Of a DNA stretch of 64,000 nucleotides, positions 9,341 through 17,863 are shown piece by piece (position 1 is the stretch's first letter; each line of letters begins with the position of its first letter). A program made the translations under genes and the position numbers. The notes under the pieces were generated by a model, which was given only the letters and a program-made list of their open reading frames with translations, was not told where the DNA came from and searched no databases. This DNA comes from an uncultured Trichococcus sp. Its GTDB lineage: Bacteria; Bacillota; Bacilli; Lactobacillales; Aerococcaceae. The DNA lies in contig NZ_OY764015.1 in the NCBI RefSeq assembly GCF_963667775.1, forward strand, positions 1,443,168 to 1,507,167. Reading direction: 5' to 3'.

Positions 9341-9449
9341 CTTGAATCATCTCCTTCTTATCATACGGCCAGAAACCTGGCCACTTGCTGCAAGGACATA
9401 CTTTCCATTCGGGTGACCCCTGATTGAGCCGGCATAGGAATCACAAAAA

Positions 9450-9463
9450 TGTAAACGTTTTAT
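9450..9463. promoter_or_regulatory. Possible cre-like site and promoter region ahead of the cysteine-rich gene
   Basis: The bases TGTAAACGTTTTAT match the first part of the CcpA catabolite-response element consensus but miss its last two positions. Close by on the minus strand a TTGGAT/TAAAAT pair with 18-base spacing could serve the gene at 8807-9340. Both are weak matches. Confidence 0.25.
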
Positions 9464-9560
9464 AATTTGATTTTACTACTTTTTTCTGTCCAAATCCAAT
9501 TAATTAAACAAATTTACTAACAACCTTTTTACGAGTGGCGAAGCTACGACTCGATACAGG

Positions 9561-11231
9561 CTACTCGCCTTTCGCTACCTCCCATTCGGCTGCGACAGGA
9601 TCGGTGGTGGTCGCCACCCATTCATGTACTTCTCCATCTACAGGCGTCTTCAATACAGCAGTATCTCCCGCAAAACCAGCGACACCGGCAACATTCGGAT
9701 CGGATTCGACCAGGATGGTTCTGCTGCTCTCTATTTTGGTTGTGCCGATGGCTTGATCGCCTGCATAACCCGCTTGCTTGCTGTCGAGAATCATATTCTT
9801 AAGAACGACTGTTGTGTAGGGCTTCTTCTCCAAATAGTCCAAAAAGCGGAAAGGGACATCGGTGTTTTCCCCGTATCGGACACCGTCAAGAACCATTTCA
9901 TAAATCCTGGCCGAAACCAGAGGCTTCATGGCGACCGCTGTGTCACAATCAAAGGTGACATTTTTGAGGGTTGAGTACGCCACACCAAGAGCATAGTAGC
10001 CGGTCTTTAAGCCTTCGCCAAAAGTGCAGTCATTCAAAGTAATCTTCCCGAAATAGCCCTTCAGTGCGATGAACCCCTTGTCCGTTTCAAGCGGCTCGTC
10101 CTTATCCGACCGCTCAAAAGTGCAGTCATTGAACACCGTATAGAAGTCCTCTTGGGACAACTTGTCGTAACCGTCCATCACCCTCACCGTTGCCCCGATG
10201 ACATCTTCCGTTTTGCTGGGCATCACGTTAAGGGTTGTATCGTTGAAAACGCAGTCTGTGGCGTTTATCACATCCAATTGCCCGATGTCTGAATCACTGA
10301 CGGTGATTTCATTCTTGAATCCATAAATTTTTGTAAAGCCACCCACAACGGTAAGGCTGCTTACTGTGGCCACCGATCCTTCAGGCATATAGATGTCGAT
10401 ATCACAGTATGCCTGCATCGCATCGATGGTGAGGCTCACTTTTCCGGGTGTATCGATTTCGATATCCATCGCATTGCCGAATGTGCCCTTTTCCCCTACA
10501 AAGTCGGTAATCCGGATGTTCGAAGGACTTCCGCTGGCGACAATGCCACCCCGGAAACAATTGATAGAGGAGCAGCCAATGACCGCAACATCCGCGTTTG
10601 TATAGATATGGACGCCATCCGCGCACCAATTTTGGAAACGGCAGTTGATTACCTTTCCGCGCAGCATCCCTTTTTTCTCCAGCGATCCGGCAAAAAAGAT
10701 GCCGAACTGCTGCTCTTTCTCATAGTCCATGAATTCGCCCTGGTTCCAACAGTTACCGTCAAGCGTCAGTCCCTCGATAATCAGATAATCCGAATCTTCT
10801 GCCGATTCCCATTTCCGGTTCTGGGTCGTGAACATCCGCGTCGCTTTCGGCTGGTCATCAGCCAAAGTGACCGTGGCGCCGTAGCCGACGATCCTGAGCC
10901 CGGCCTCGATATTGACTTGCCGCACTGTATAGGAACTGCCGCTCGGGAAAACCAAATCCTGATCGTTCGCAATGCAGTAATCGACCGCCCGCTGGATCCG
11001 CTCGGTATCATCTTTGTCCGTCTTTCGTTTCGGGAACGCATCCATGCTGATTTCGCCTTGTGCGGCTTGAACAGCCCCTGTCTGGCCGCCTGCTGCTTCC
11101 GATGGCGCTATGCCAGTGATCATTACCTGAAGTGCGCTGTTTGTACTTAGTATCTGTACCAGCTCCGGCATATTAAGGTACAAAAGGCTCATGAATGGGA
11201 CAGGCAGCAACAGTAACAGTTGTTTTTTCAC
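9561..11231 (-). CDS. Secreted right-handed beta-helix (pectate-lyase-superfamily) protein
   Basis: 556 residues with an N-terminal signal or anchor helix (KKQLLLLLPVPFMSLLYL). After a linker comes the segment DDTERIQRAVDYCIAN and DLVFPSGSSYTV, the start of the Pectate_lyase_3 type fold, and then many beta-helix rungs with repeated GxxNCxF and DxxxDxT patterns to about residue 500. Proteins of this kind are found with exopolysaccharide loci as glycan lyases, hydrolases or epimerases acting outside the cell. I see no diagnostic catalytic set, so activity is not assigned. A poly-pyrimidine-complement ribosome site (GGAGGG) precedes the ATG. It probably acts on the polymer made by the operon downstream; that is inference. 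Confidence 0.82.
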   Translation of the reverse strand: MKKQLLLLLPVPFMSLLYLNMPELVQILSTNSALQVMITGIAPSEAAGGQTGAVQAAQGEISMDAFPKRKTDKDDTERIQRAVDYCIANDQDLVFPSGSSYTVRQVNIEAGLRIVGYGATVTLADDQPKATRMFTTQNRKWESAEDSDYLIIEGLTLDGNCWNQGEFMDYEKEQQFGIFFAGSLEKKGMLRGKVINCRFQNWCADGVHIYTNADVAVIGCSSINCFRGGIVASGSPSNIRITDFVGEKGTFGNAMDIEIDTPGKVSLTIDAMQAYCDIDIYMPEGSVATVSSLTVVGGFTKIYGFKNEITVSDSDIGQLDVINATDCVFNDTTLNVMPSKTEDVIGATVRVMDGYDKLSQEDFYTVFNDCTFERSDKDEPLETDKGFIALKGYFGKITLNDCTFGEGLKTGYYALGVAYSTLKNVTFDCDTAVAMKPLVSARIYEMVLDGVRYGENTDVPFRFLDYLEKKPYTTVVLKNMILDSKQAGYAGDQAIGTTKIESSRTILVESDPNVAGVAGFAGDTAVLKTPVDGEVHEWVATTTDPVAAEWEVAKGE

Positions 11232-11393
11232 TCCAATCCCTCCTTATTTTCCTCCAGTCCATGTCACTCAGATAATTCATTATACCAATAAAACGCTTCC
11301 AAATTCATCATGGAGCCCTTGCACCGCTCGAATGATTTTTTCCCGCAACACTCCAAGCTGCCGTCCCTGTTATCATCGCAATCTCCATAAACG

Positions 11394-11438
11394 AAAAACA
11401 GCCTAAAAACACTATCAATCCAGTGTTCTTAGGCTGTT
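11394..11438 (-). terminator. Rho-independent terminator of the VanZ-family gene
   Basis: On the minus strand the hairpin AACAGCCTAAGAACACT / AGTGTTTTTAGGCTGTT is followed by TTTTT. Its 5' arm contains the last codons and stop of the VanZ-family gene, so the stop codon is inside the terminator loop. Confidence 0.85.
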
Positions 11439-12086
11439 CATTTTCCATCGCCGCCACAATTCCCTAGCACCCACATAAAGCAGGATACCAAGCGCTGCAC
11501 CCGATCCGTCGATCAGGACATCCTTCACCAACGGTCCGCGGCCGGGTACGAAGATTTGATGGAACTCGTCACTGATGGCGTAGGCCACGCAAAACATGAG
11601 ACTGATGCCCCGCCGTTTCCAGTCGGACGCGGTGGGATTTTCATTCTTCATCGCATGCGAAACCAGGAATCCTAGGATCAGATAGGCGATGAAGTGGGCA
11701 GATTTCCTGATCAATCTGCCTGCATAAGCAAAACTGGTGTCCTGCACGAAATCGACGAACAGGAACAGACCGATCGCCAACGCCAAAAAAATGGCGGTTG
11801 CGCCGATGATCCAGTTTTTTTTGATGCCGAAAAGTTTCGGTTCGTCCTGTTTTGTTTCCAACAGATAGATCAGCAACATGACGCCTGCCAAAAACACGAC
11901 CGTCCCCTGCGCACGCGTGAAATATTCGATGAACGCGGCAAGCTGATTGAGCATGTCCGCCAAGAAACGCGTCACGCCTCCGCTCAAGACGATGGACTGG
12001 TCCGCCGGTTGGGCCGACAGCATAAAAATAACAATCATCCATGCGATTACCGGTAGCCACTCATAATAGCGTCGCTCCCTTTTCAC
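11415..12086 (-). CDS. VanZ-family membrane protein
   Basis: 223 residues from a GTG start at 12086, which has AAAGGAGG eight bases upstream. The VanZ-like pattern is clear: a first helix ending FMLSAQPADQS, RKSAHFIAYLILGFLVSHA, then AYAISDEFHQIFVPGRGPLVKDVLIDGSGAALGI in the last helices. About five membrane segments. VanZ gives low teicoplanin resistance in enterococci by an unclear mechanism; most homologues are uncharacterised. The frame is open upstream to 12299, but that part reads through degenerate hairpin-repeat sequence and should not be counted as protein. The gene ends in its own terminator. Confidence 0.88.
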   Translation of the reverse strand: MKRERRYYEWLPVIAWMIVIFMLSAQPADQSIVLSGGVTRFLADMLNQLAAFIEYFTRAQGTVVFLAGVMLLIYLLETKQDEPKLFGIKKNWIIGATAIFLALAIGLFLFVDFVQDTSFAYAGRLIRKSAHFIAYLILGFLVSHAMKNENPTASDWKRRGISLMFCVAYAISDEFHQIFVPGRGPLVKDVLIDGSGAALGILLYVGARELWRRWKMNSLRTLD

Positions 12087-12159
12087 CGGCAGCGCCTCCT
12101 TTCGATTCCGACTAAATGTTCCTTTCAGTATATCAGAAAATTGACGTGTATTGTAGTCC

Positions 12160-12400
12160 ATCAGCCGAAGATTTTTGCGCCCTTGCGCTCGCTCCTCCGG
12201 TGAGCGGCGGCCTCGCAGTAGCTGGTGCCGACTTCTGCGGCTGTCCTCCGGTGAAGCCTTCCTTACAGGAGCTGGTGCATCTCTTCCCAGCATTACCACC
12301 GGGGACGCACGGCTTCACCGGAGGTACGCTGCTCCCCGTTGCGGCCGGAGCAGCCGGCCAAACATACCTGCTTTCGCTCCTCCGGTGAAGGCCGTATTGT
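12160..12400. repeat. Degenerate copy of the hairpin-repeat family
   Basis: GC-rich stretch with several CTCCGGTGA/TCACCGGAGG palindromic arms separated by 20-100 bases, located between the VanZ-family and PepSY genes. It lacks the conserved core found in the arrays farther right, so it is either a decayed copy or a relative of the family. Confidence 0.5.
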
Positions 12401-12452
12401 TTGACCGAAAAAGTTGTTTGTCTTATCCTTGTAAAAGAAAGGATGATGTTAG

Positions 12453-13085
12453 ATGATGCAGAATTGGAAGTATATCGCCTTATCCGGTTTGGCGGTTTTG
12501 ATGCTCGCTGGATGTGGGGACAATGCGAACACGACTGAGGATGTCTCGAGCACAAGTTCGTCCGTGGCACAGGAAGCCAGCACCGAAACGATGGATCCGG
12601 CCAACACAAGCAGCACAGCGGTCGCAACCGACGATGCATTGCCGGCCGAAGCCGGCTACAGCAGCGTATCCTTGGACCGTGCCATCGCCATTTTCTTGGA
12701 AAATTACCCGGATGCCAGTATCAAGGAAGTCGACTTCGACAAGGATTTCGGCGACTACACCTACGAAATCAAAGGAGTCGTCGGACAGACAGAATATGAG
12801 CTGCGCATCCATGCCGAGACCGAAGACATCCTGAAGGAAGAAAGTGAAAAAAACGATCACGATGATGACGGATATCTATCCTTCGATAACCTGATCAGTC
12901 CTGCCGAGGCCATCCGGATCGCACAGGAACGCATCAGCACCGATGCTTCGGCTTTTGAAGGCTGGAAACTGGAAAACCATGATGACCACGGGAATGCTCC
13001 TGTTTATGAAATCGAGTTCCAAGGGCATGATGCCGAAGTCAAGATCCACGCTGAGACTGGTGAAGTTTTGGGAGTGGACGGTTAA
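12453..13085 (+). CDS. PepSY-domain lipoprotein
   Basis: 210 residues. A signal peptide ends in the lipobox LAGC (cysteine near residue 21), followed by a Ser/Thr-rich linker to about residue 65. Two PepSY-like domains follow: SLDRAIAIFLENYPDA ... YEIKGVVGQTEYELRIHAETEDIL and SPAEAIRIAQERI ... VYEIEFQGHDAEVKIHAETGEVLGV. PepSY modules are thought to bind or inhibit peptidases at the cell surface; the target is unknown. AAAGAAAGGATG stands before two tandem ATGs (12453 and 12456). It is one of the few plus-strand genes here and converges on the pilus operon with a shared terminator. Confidence 0.9.
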   Translation: MMQNWKYIALSGLAVLMLAGCGDNANTTEDVSSTSSSVAQEASTETMDPANTSSTAVATDDALPAEAGYSSVSLDRAIAIFLENYPDASIKEVDFDKDFGDYTYEIKGVVGQTEYELRIHAETEDILKEESEKNDHDDDGYLSFDNLISPAEAIRIAQERISTDASAFEGWKLENHDDHGNAPVYEIEFQGHDAEVKIHAETGEVLGVDG

Positions 13086-13120
13086 TCAGGTGCAACTTTG
13101 ATGACCAGCTTCAGACTAAC

Positions 13121-13170
13121 AAAAACGAGCGGCACCCTCACAAGAAAACGTGAGGGTGCCGCTCGTTTTT
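13121..13170. terminator. Bidirectional terminator between PepSY gene and pilus operon
   Basis: A perfect 20-base arm (AACGAGCGGCACCCTCAC pairing with GTGAGGGTGCCGCTCGTT) with an eight-base loop, A-run before and T-run after, so it can stop transcription from both sides. Confidence 0.95.
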
Positions 13171-13177
13171 CCTATCG

Positions 13178-13720
13178 TCATGATCCAACGTAATAAAACA
13201 ATTCAAAAGTGAAGGTACCGCTGAAAGATTCCTCGCCAATCTTTTCGAACCCAAAAGAATGGATATTCCAGATGCGTTCCAAGCCCTCGAGCCTTTCGAC
13301 CAGCCTCTGCAGATTGCCCGCAGCAGTACTGGTCATTTCAACTTCGTAAGTGCTCTTGCGGTAACTTTCATCAAGCCCTTCGATCGGTTCAGGATCTTCT
13401 GCACGCGCTACCTGCTGCACGGTGACATTTTCTTCAGCAGCGATCCGTTCCAGAATGACCAGCTCTTGATGGACTTTTTCACCTTCAGGTAAAAATCCCC
13501 AAGTCTCTTCATACGTCTGCCGGTAATCATCCAGCAACGTTGTTTCCGGTGGATAATCGGCCTTCAAACTCGTTTGCTCGGCTACTTGCTGCGCTGCAAG
13601 ATCGGCTCGCTGCTTGATCGGAGCGAGAAAATATACCTGCCCGAAAAGGAGAGCCGCCAGAACCATCAGCCCCATCATGAAGGCCATCACAATGGACAGC
13701 CGATCCCATTTCAGCTTCAT
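13178..13720 (-). CDS. pilO: PilO-like type IV pilus assembly protein
   Basis: 180 residues: short cytoplasmic N-terminus, one membrane helix (residues about 10-32), a coiled coil and a ferredoxin-like C-terminal domain (YEVEMTSTAAGNLQRLVERLEGLERIW). This is the PilO build; PilO pairs with PilN to link the inner platform to the pilus. It overlaps the preceding gene by four bases (ATGA type), so translation is coupled, and it is the last gene before a strong terminator. Sequence identity within this family is low, so the call rests on topology and position after PilM and PilN. Confidence 0.85.
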   Translation of the reverse strand: MKLKWDRLSIVMAFMMGLMVLAALLFGQVYFLAPIKQRADLAAQQVAEQTSLKADYPPETTLLDDYRQTYEETWGFLPEGEKVHQELVILERIAAEENVTVQQVARAEDPEPIEGLDESYRKSTYEVEMTSTAAGNLQRLVERLEGLERIWNIHSFGFEKIGEESFSGTFTFELFYYVGS

Positions 13721-14262
13721 GAAAGAACCTCCTCTCGCAGCGCCGCTTCGTCGAGTTCCAGCCAGAGTTCAACCGTCGAACCGACTCCATCCAGTTGATT
13801 TTCCATGCGGATGAGGTGAACATTCGAAACATAAGCCAACGCCTGAAACTTTTCGACAGTTTCGGAAATCTCCGTGACCGTCAAGCCTCCCAACACCAAG
13901 GTGATCTGATTGGTTTCATTTTTATTGAGAATGGTCAGATGCTGTTCCGCATTCGGAACCAACGCCATGACTGCCTTTGTCACGTATGCCATCGGGTATT
14001 GCTTCGCTTCAAAAGTGGCTTTGTTCTCTGCCGTTCGTTCCGTCAACTGCGCGTATTCCTGCATTTGCCGCGAAACCCTTAGTTGCTCTGCCTCGGCCTG
14101 AAGCCACTCCCGGTCACGTGTTTCCGCTTTTGTGTAATACGCTTGCGCCGAGATGAAATAGATGCCCATCAGCACAAACAGGACAAGGAAAGCACCGCTA
14201 AGCACAAAGGGAAGAAAATTCCGCTGTTTTTTTTCAAAAAAATTGACTTCAAACATGTTCAT
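13717..14262 (-). CDS. pilN: PilN-like type IV pilus assembly protein
   Basis: 181 residues. It begins FEVNFFEKKQR, comparable to the N-terminal NLLP-type motif by which PilN docks on PilM, then has one membrane helix (about residues 16-38), a coiled coil and a compact C-terminal domain. It overlaps both the PilM gene (14 bases) and the PilO gene (4 bases). Role: membrane partner of PilO in the alignment subcomplex of the pilus machine. Confidence 0.86.
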   Translation of the reverse strand: MNMFEVNFFEKKQRNFLPFVLSGAFLVLFVLMGIYFISAQAYYTKAETRDREWLQAEAEQLRVSRQMQEYAQLTERTAENKATFEAKQYPMAYVTKAVMALVPNAEQHLTILNKNETNQITLVLGGLTVTEISETVEKFQALAYVSNVHLIRMENQLDGVGSTVELWLELDEAALREEVLS

Positions 14263-15265
14263 TTTCCTCCTGCACTTTTTTTCTGGTGCGCTTCACTTTT
14301 TTCTGCACAACCTGCTTCTCCTTCATTGCGAGCCCGTATAAAGGCAAAAATTTGGAGCTGATTTCTTCAGACGGCTGCAGCAGGTGGATCGGCAGGAAAA
14401 AGCGCTGGGACAGTTTATCCCTTACCTTTTCCAAGTAGGGGAAATCGCCCGTCAGCACGATGTCCGTCACGCCTCCATGACCGTTCATCACAGAATAACG
14501 ATAAAATTCCAACAGCCTTTCCAAAACATCCAGCATATCCGTGATCGTCTCTTCAAAAGTCTCCTGATCGTCCTTCCATATCCATTCGCCTTCCGGGCTG
14601 ACCTCCCACAAATCCACCAAACGAGCGATGCGCGAATGGCGCGAAAACTTCGGTAAATCGCGGTGAAAAACCATGATTGCATGATCCACAGGGCTCCATT
14701 GCAGCACCATCACATGCTTATCCGGGTTCTGTTCGAGTTCATTCTTCTGCCGGATAGTCCGGTACAGACACAGCGAAGAAATATCCGCCAAGACAGGATT
14801 CAAGTCTACCTTCTCCAATAAGGATTCGTACTCAAAAATGACTTCCTGCGGGTAGAGCATCAAGAGGATGTTCTGCTCCAGATCGCCAGCTTCAAGCAAC
14901 TCAAAATGAAAACGTGTCTCCTTGAACGGCGAGCGGATCAGCTGACCCATATGCAGGGCGACGTAAGCCTTGATTTCTGAAGCTGCCAACTGTACCGGTA
15001 TTTTTTCTTCCCGTACGATGACAAAATCGTCCGGCAAGAGGATGGATGCTGGCGCGTTTTTCCACTTTTTTTCGGTAACCAGCGCGTTCAGGCGATTTTC
15101 GAGCAATGATGGATTGATGATCCGCCCTTCATGGAGGATCTCCGTGTCAAACAAAATCTCATTTTTTTCCAATATGGTCCGGGATTGCGCATCCATGACC
15201 AAATAGCGGATCCGTCGCTCCAAAAATTCAAAGTAAAGCAATGGTTTTTTCTGAAATAACATCAT
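14249..15265 (-). CDS. pilM: PilM-like actin-fold pilus assembly ATPase
   Basis: 338 residues, no membrane segment. It resembles PilM/ComM-type actin-like proteins: LLYFEFLERRIRYLVMD at the N-terminus, then SILLPDDFVIVREEKIPV, and DIVLTGDFPYLEKV near the C-terminus in the place of the actin phosphate loop. The last 20 residues are very basic. PilM binds the N-terminal tail of PilN on the cytoplasmic side. AAGGAGG stands before tandem ATGs. The first-strand motif is less conserved than in proteobacterial PilM. Confidence 0.85.
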   Translation of the reverse strand: MMLFQKKPLLYFEFLERRIRYLVMDAQSRTILEKNEILFDTEILHEGRIINPSLLENRLNALVTEKKWKNAPASILLPDDFVIVREEKIPVQLAASEIKAYVALHMGQLIRSPFKETRFHFELLEAGDLEQNILLMLYPQEVIFEYESLLEKVDLNPVLADISSLCLYRTIRQKNELEQNPDKHVMVLQWSPVDHAIMVFHRDLPKFSRHSRIARLVDLWEVSPEGEWIWKDDQETFEETITDMLDVLERLLEFYRYSVMNGHGGVTDIVLTGDFPYLEKVRDKLSQRFFLPIHLLQPSEEISSKFLPLYGLAMKEKQVVQKKVKRTRKKVQEENEHV

Positions 15266-15305
15266 GTACCTCCTTCCCTATCCGAAACATAAGCAGTGGT
15301 CCGAC

Positions 15306-16061
15306 TCAGCTGAAAAACGCCAAGTACCACTGAATCAACGCTTCGCCAAAATAAAAAACAGTCACTGCGGCCAGACCGATATACGGCCCGAACGGTATCG
15401 TCATTTTCCGATCGCCACCCTTCAGCTTCATCAGGATCATCCCAACGATTGCTCCGTAAAGCGTGGCCAAAAAGAACAGCAACAAAAAATGAACAGGTCC
15501 AAAAATGAAACCCAATAAAGTGAAGTATTTCAGATCACCTGCGCCTATGCCTCCGTTCGATGCGAGGATGACCACGAACACCAAAGCGAAAGCCAGGCCC
15601 GATCCCGCTAAGGAGATCCACAAAGACGGCTGCGGATACAGCAAGCGCACCGCCACAAACAAGGGCGTGAAAAACAAAAGCAGCTTGTTGGGGATTTTCC
15701 TGTAGGCCAGATCCGATACCGTGACCGGAATGATGAGCGCGATCAGCAGCGCGCCCAGAAGCGTTTGTTCAGTCAAACCATAGCGGTAGTAAGTGAAGGC
15801 CGCCAAGAGGCCGGTCGCCAGCTCCATAATCGGGTACAACAGCGAGATTTTCTCCTTGCACTCACGGCACCTGCCGCTTTGGCGCACAAAAGACCAGACC
15901 GGAATCAATTCTTTCCAAGTCAAAGTCCGCTGGCAGGTGTCGCAATAGGAACGCGTTTGGGCCAACAACGTCCCGTTCGGCACCCGCAACCCCACCACGT
16001 TAAAGAAAGACCCAAATACCAAGCCGTAAATAAAAAAAACAATAGTGACTATTGTATGCAT
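15306..16061 (-). CDS. pilD: Prepilin peptidase / N-methyltransferase (A24 family)
   Basis: 251 residues with about eight membrane segments. The cytoplasmic loop has CDTCQRTLTWKELIPV and CRECKEKIS (the zinc-binding CxxC pairs), and the two catalytic aspartates are in VSDLAYRKIPN and GIGAGDLKYF. It cuts the leader of the pilins in this operon after glycine and may methylate the new N-terminus. The start at 16061 has TAGGAG nine bases upstream; the frame extends to 16094 through a hairpin that separates it from the major pilin gene. Confidence 0.95.
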   Translation of the reverse strand: MHTIVTIVFFIYGLVFGSFFNVVGLRVPNGTLLAQTRSYCDTCQRTLTWKELIPVWSFVRQSGRCRECKEKISLLYPIMELATGLLAAFTYYRYGLTEQTLLGALLIALIIPVTVSDLAYRKIPNKLLLFFTPLFVAVRLLYPQPSLWISLAGSGLAFALVFVVILASNGGIGAGDLKYFTLLGFIFGPVHFLLLFFLATLYGAIVGMILMKLKGGDRKMTIPFGPYIGLAAVTVFYFGEALIQWYLAFFS

Positions 16062-16081
16062 GAAAAAACTCCTAATAAGCA

Positions 16082-16108
16082 AGAAAGACTCCACGAAGGA
16101 GTCTTTCT
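16082..16108 (-). terminator. Hairpin between major pilin gene and pilD (partial terminator or processing site)
   Basis: An 11-base perfect arm (AGAAAGACTCC / GGAGTCTTTCT) with a five-base loop lies between the major pilin stop and the pilD ribosome site. It would lower expression of pilD to pilO relative to the pilin, or protect the 3' end of a pilin mRNA. Confidence 0.7.
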
Positions 16109-16146
16109 ATGTATTTGAATGGGTGTTGGTTTTATCTGTGCTACTG

Positions 16147-16485
16147 TTATTTTGTGGCTGTATACTGTCCATCAGCATCTTTTGTAACTGTATATCCAGT
16201 ATTTTCATCCTTCTTCTCCAAGTATCCCTCATCTTCTAATTTTTCAGCTGTTACACCAGTAGTATCGTCTAACTCCGTTTCTGTTTGTTGCTCGTACATT
16301 TGCGCTGCATCAATAATAAGCTCTATTCGAGCATCTTCCGTATCAGTTTTAGCTTTTTCAATTACATTCCCGATCAAAGGAATCGAGATCGCAACGATAA
16401 GCCCCAAAATCACGATTACCCCTAGTAATTCAACTAATGTGAACCCGCCTTCTTTTTTCAACAACTGTTTGATTTTATTTCTCAT
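16147..16485 (-). CDS. Major type IV pilin-like prepilin
   Basis: 112 residues. The leader KNIKQ-type basic segment ends KKEGG, followed by FTLVELLGVIVILGLIVAIS, the class III prepilin signal with Glu5 of the mature protein. The soluble domain is small (about 75 residues) and acidic, with a D-x-T-G-V-T turn and a final repeat of G-Y-T-V / G-Q-Y-T. It has its own near-consensus promoter just upstream and a hairpin downstream, fitting a highly expressed fibre subunit. ComGC-like pseudopilins have similar size, so the naming rests on operon context with pilT and pilMNO. Confidence 0.88.
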   Translation of the reverse strand: MRNKIKQLLKKEGGFTLVELLGVIVILGLIVAISIPLIGNVIEKAKTDTEDARIELIIDAAQMYEQQTETELDDTTGVTAEKLEDEGYLEKKDENTGYTVTKDADGQYTATK

Positions 16486-16578
16486 ATTCTTTTCCTCCGT
16501 TTTCTTTGTCTTGTTTTTGAAAGTTTGTTTAGTAAAAAAACTCGCTTCTTAAACCAACAGAAGTTTATTTCTTTTTCC

Positions 16579-16607
16579 ATTATATAAAACTTAATCTGCG
16601 TATGCAA
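16579..16607 (-). promoter_or_regulatory. Sigma-A-type promoter before the major pilin gene
   Basis: Minus-strand TTGCAT and TATAAT hexamers with exact 17-base spacing, about 95 bases before the pilin ATG. Confidence 0.8.
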
Positions 16608-16623
16608 TCTTTTTGTTTGGGAA

Positions 16624-17832
16624 TTATCCGAACGTTTCAAACATGCTGAACATCGGCACGACAATCGAAAGCACAATCACTCCGACGATGCCGGAAAGGA
16701 AAATAATCATGACCGGTTCAATCAACGCCTGCAGCTTGTCGGACGCCTCCTGCACTTCCTGGTCGTAGATTTCTGATACTTTTTTCAGCATCTCATCCAA
16801 CTCTCCACTCGATTCGCCGACTTGGATCATCTGAATGATCAGCGGTGGGAAAAACCAGTGATCCACCATCGGCTTCGCCAAAGATTCGCCTTGTTCGACA
16901 TCTTTTTGGGCTTGCAACAGTACATTTTCAACCACCCGGTTGCCGACTACTTGACTGGTCACTTCGATGGCCTGCAGAATCGGGACCGAACTGTTGATCA
17001 GAGAACTTAACGTTTGCGTCATCCGTGCCAGCAACGTTTTCTGCAAGAAACTTCCCAGAATAGGGATCTTCAGTTGCACCACATCGAACACGTAAGCGAC
17101 TTGTTCTTTTTTTCCAAGCTGAACGACAACCGCCACGAGCACAGCCACAATCAAGATCACAAGCCACCAAAAACGCTGAAACAACCCACTGAGCGCCAAG
17201 ACAATTTGGGTAATCGCAGGCAGTTCACTTCCCATGGAGGCAAACATGTCCCCGAATATCGGCACGATGAACACCAACAGGAAGACGGTGATGAAGAACG
17301 CTAACACCCCTACAACAATAGGATAGGTCATCGCGGTTGAGATTTTCTGTTTGATCCGGTGCTGCTTTTCATAGTAGTCCGCCATTTGTTGGAGTACTTC
17401 CTCCAAACGCCCGCTGACTTCCGCCGAATGAATCATGTGTATCAATAAATCAGGAAACAATTTTGGTTTTTTCGCCATCGCTTCAGACAAAGTGACCCCT
17501 TCACTTACCTCGTCGGACAACTCTTCCAATGCTTCTTTGAGCAACAAACTCGTGGATTGGGCAGCGAGGAGGTCCAGTGCATCCACAAGCAAAATCCCTG
17601 CGTTGATCAAAGAGGAAAACTGTCTCAGAAACACAATGAAATCCTTTGATTTCAAAGAGGTCCGCAAGTTGAGATCCTTGTTCAGAACGGCATTCAGCAC
17701 ATCCACTTCAAAGACGATCAGATCCATATGCTTGAGTTCGTTGAGCGCTTCTTTTTTATTGCTGCTCTCTATTTTCCCCTTCATCAGTTTTCCGTCTGTA
17801 GTTTTGGCTTTATAGGCAAAAACGGCCATCAT
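16624..17832 (-). CDS. pilC: Type IV pilus platform protein (GspF/PilC family)
   Basis: 402 residues. Two T2SSF domains: residues about 60-185 (FLRQFSSLINAGILLVDAL, ALEELSDEVSEGVTLSEAMAK, FPDLLIHMIHSAEVSGRLEEVL) and about 265-390 (MTQTLSSLINSSVPILQAIE, FPPLIIQMIQVGESSGELDEML), with membrane helices after each. The protein forms the rotating inner-membrane base on which PilB and PilT act. AAAGGAGGG precedes the ATG. The gene lies between pilT and the major pilin. Confidence 0.95.
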   Translation of the reverse strand: MMAVFAYKAKTTDGKLMKGKIESSNKKEALNELKHMDLIVFEVDVLNAVLNKDLNLRTSLKSKDFIVFLRQFSSLINAGILLVDALDLLAAQSTSLLLKEALEELSDEVSEGVTLSEAMAKKPKLFPDLLIHMIHSAEVSGRLEEVLQQMADYYEKQHRIKQKISTAMTYPIVVGVLAFFITVFLLVFIVPIFGDMFASMGSELPAITQIVLALSGLFQRFWWLVILIVAVLVAVVVQLGKKEQVAYVFDVVQLKIPILGSFLQKTLLARMTQTLSSLINSSVPILQAIEVTSQVVGNRVVENVLLQAQKDVEQGESLAKPMVDHWFFPPLIIQMIQVGESSGELDEMLKKVSEIYDQEVQEASDKLQALIEPVMIIFLSGIVGVIVLSIVVPMFSMFETFG

Positions 17833-17863
17833 TACCCTCCTTTCTTAGTTACCGATTGTTCTT

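Noticed and set aside
12087-12299. Longer N-terminus for the VanZ-family protein
   Set aside because: The added residues are read from hairpin-repeat-like DNA and lie upstream of a perfect AAAGGAGG plus GTG start.
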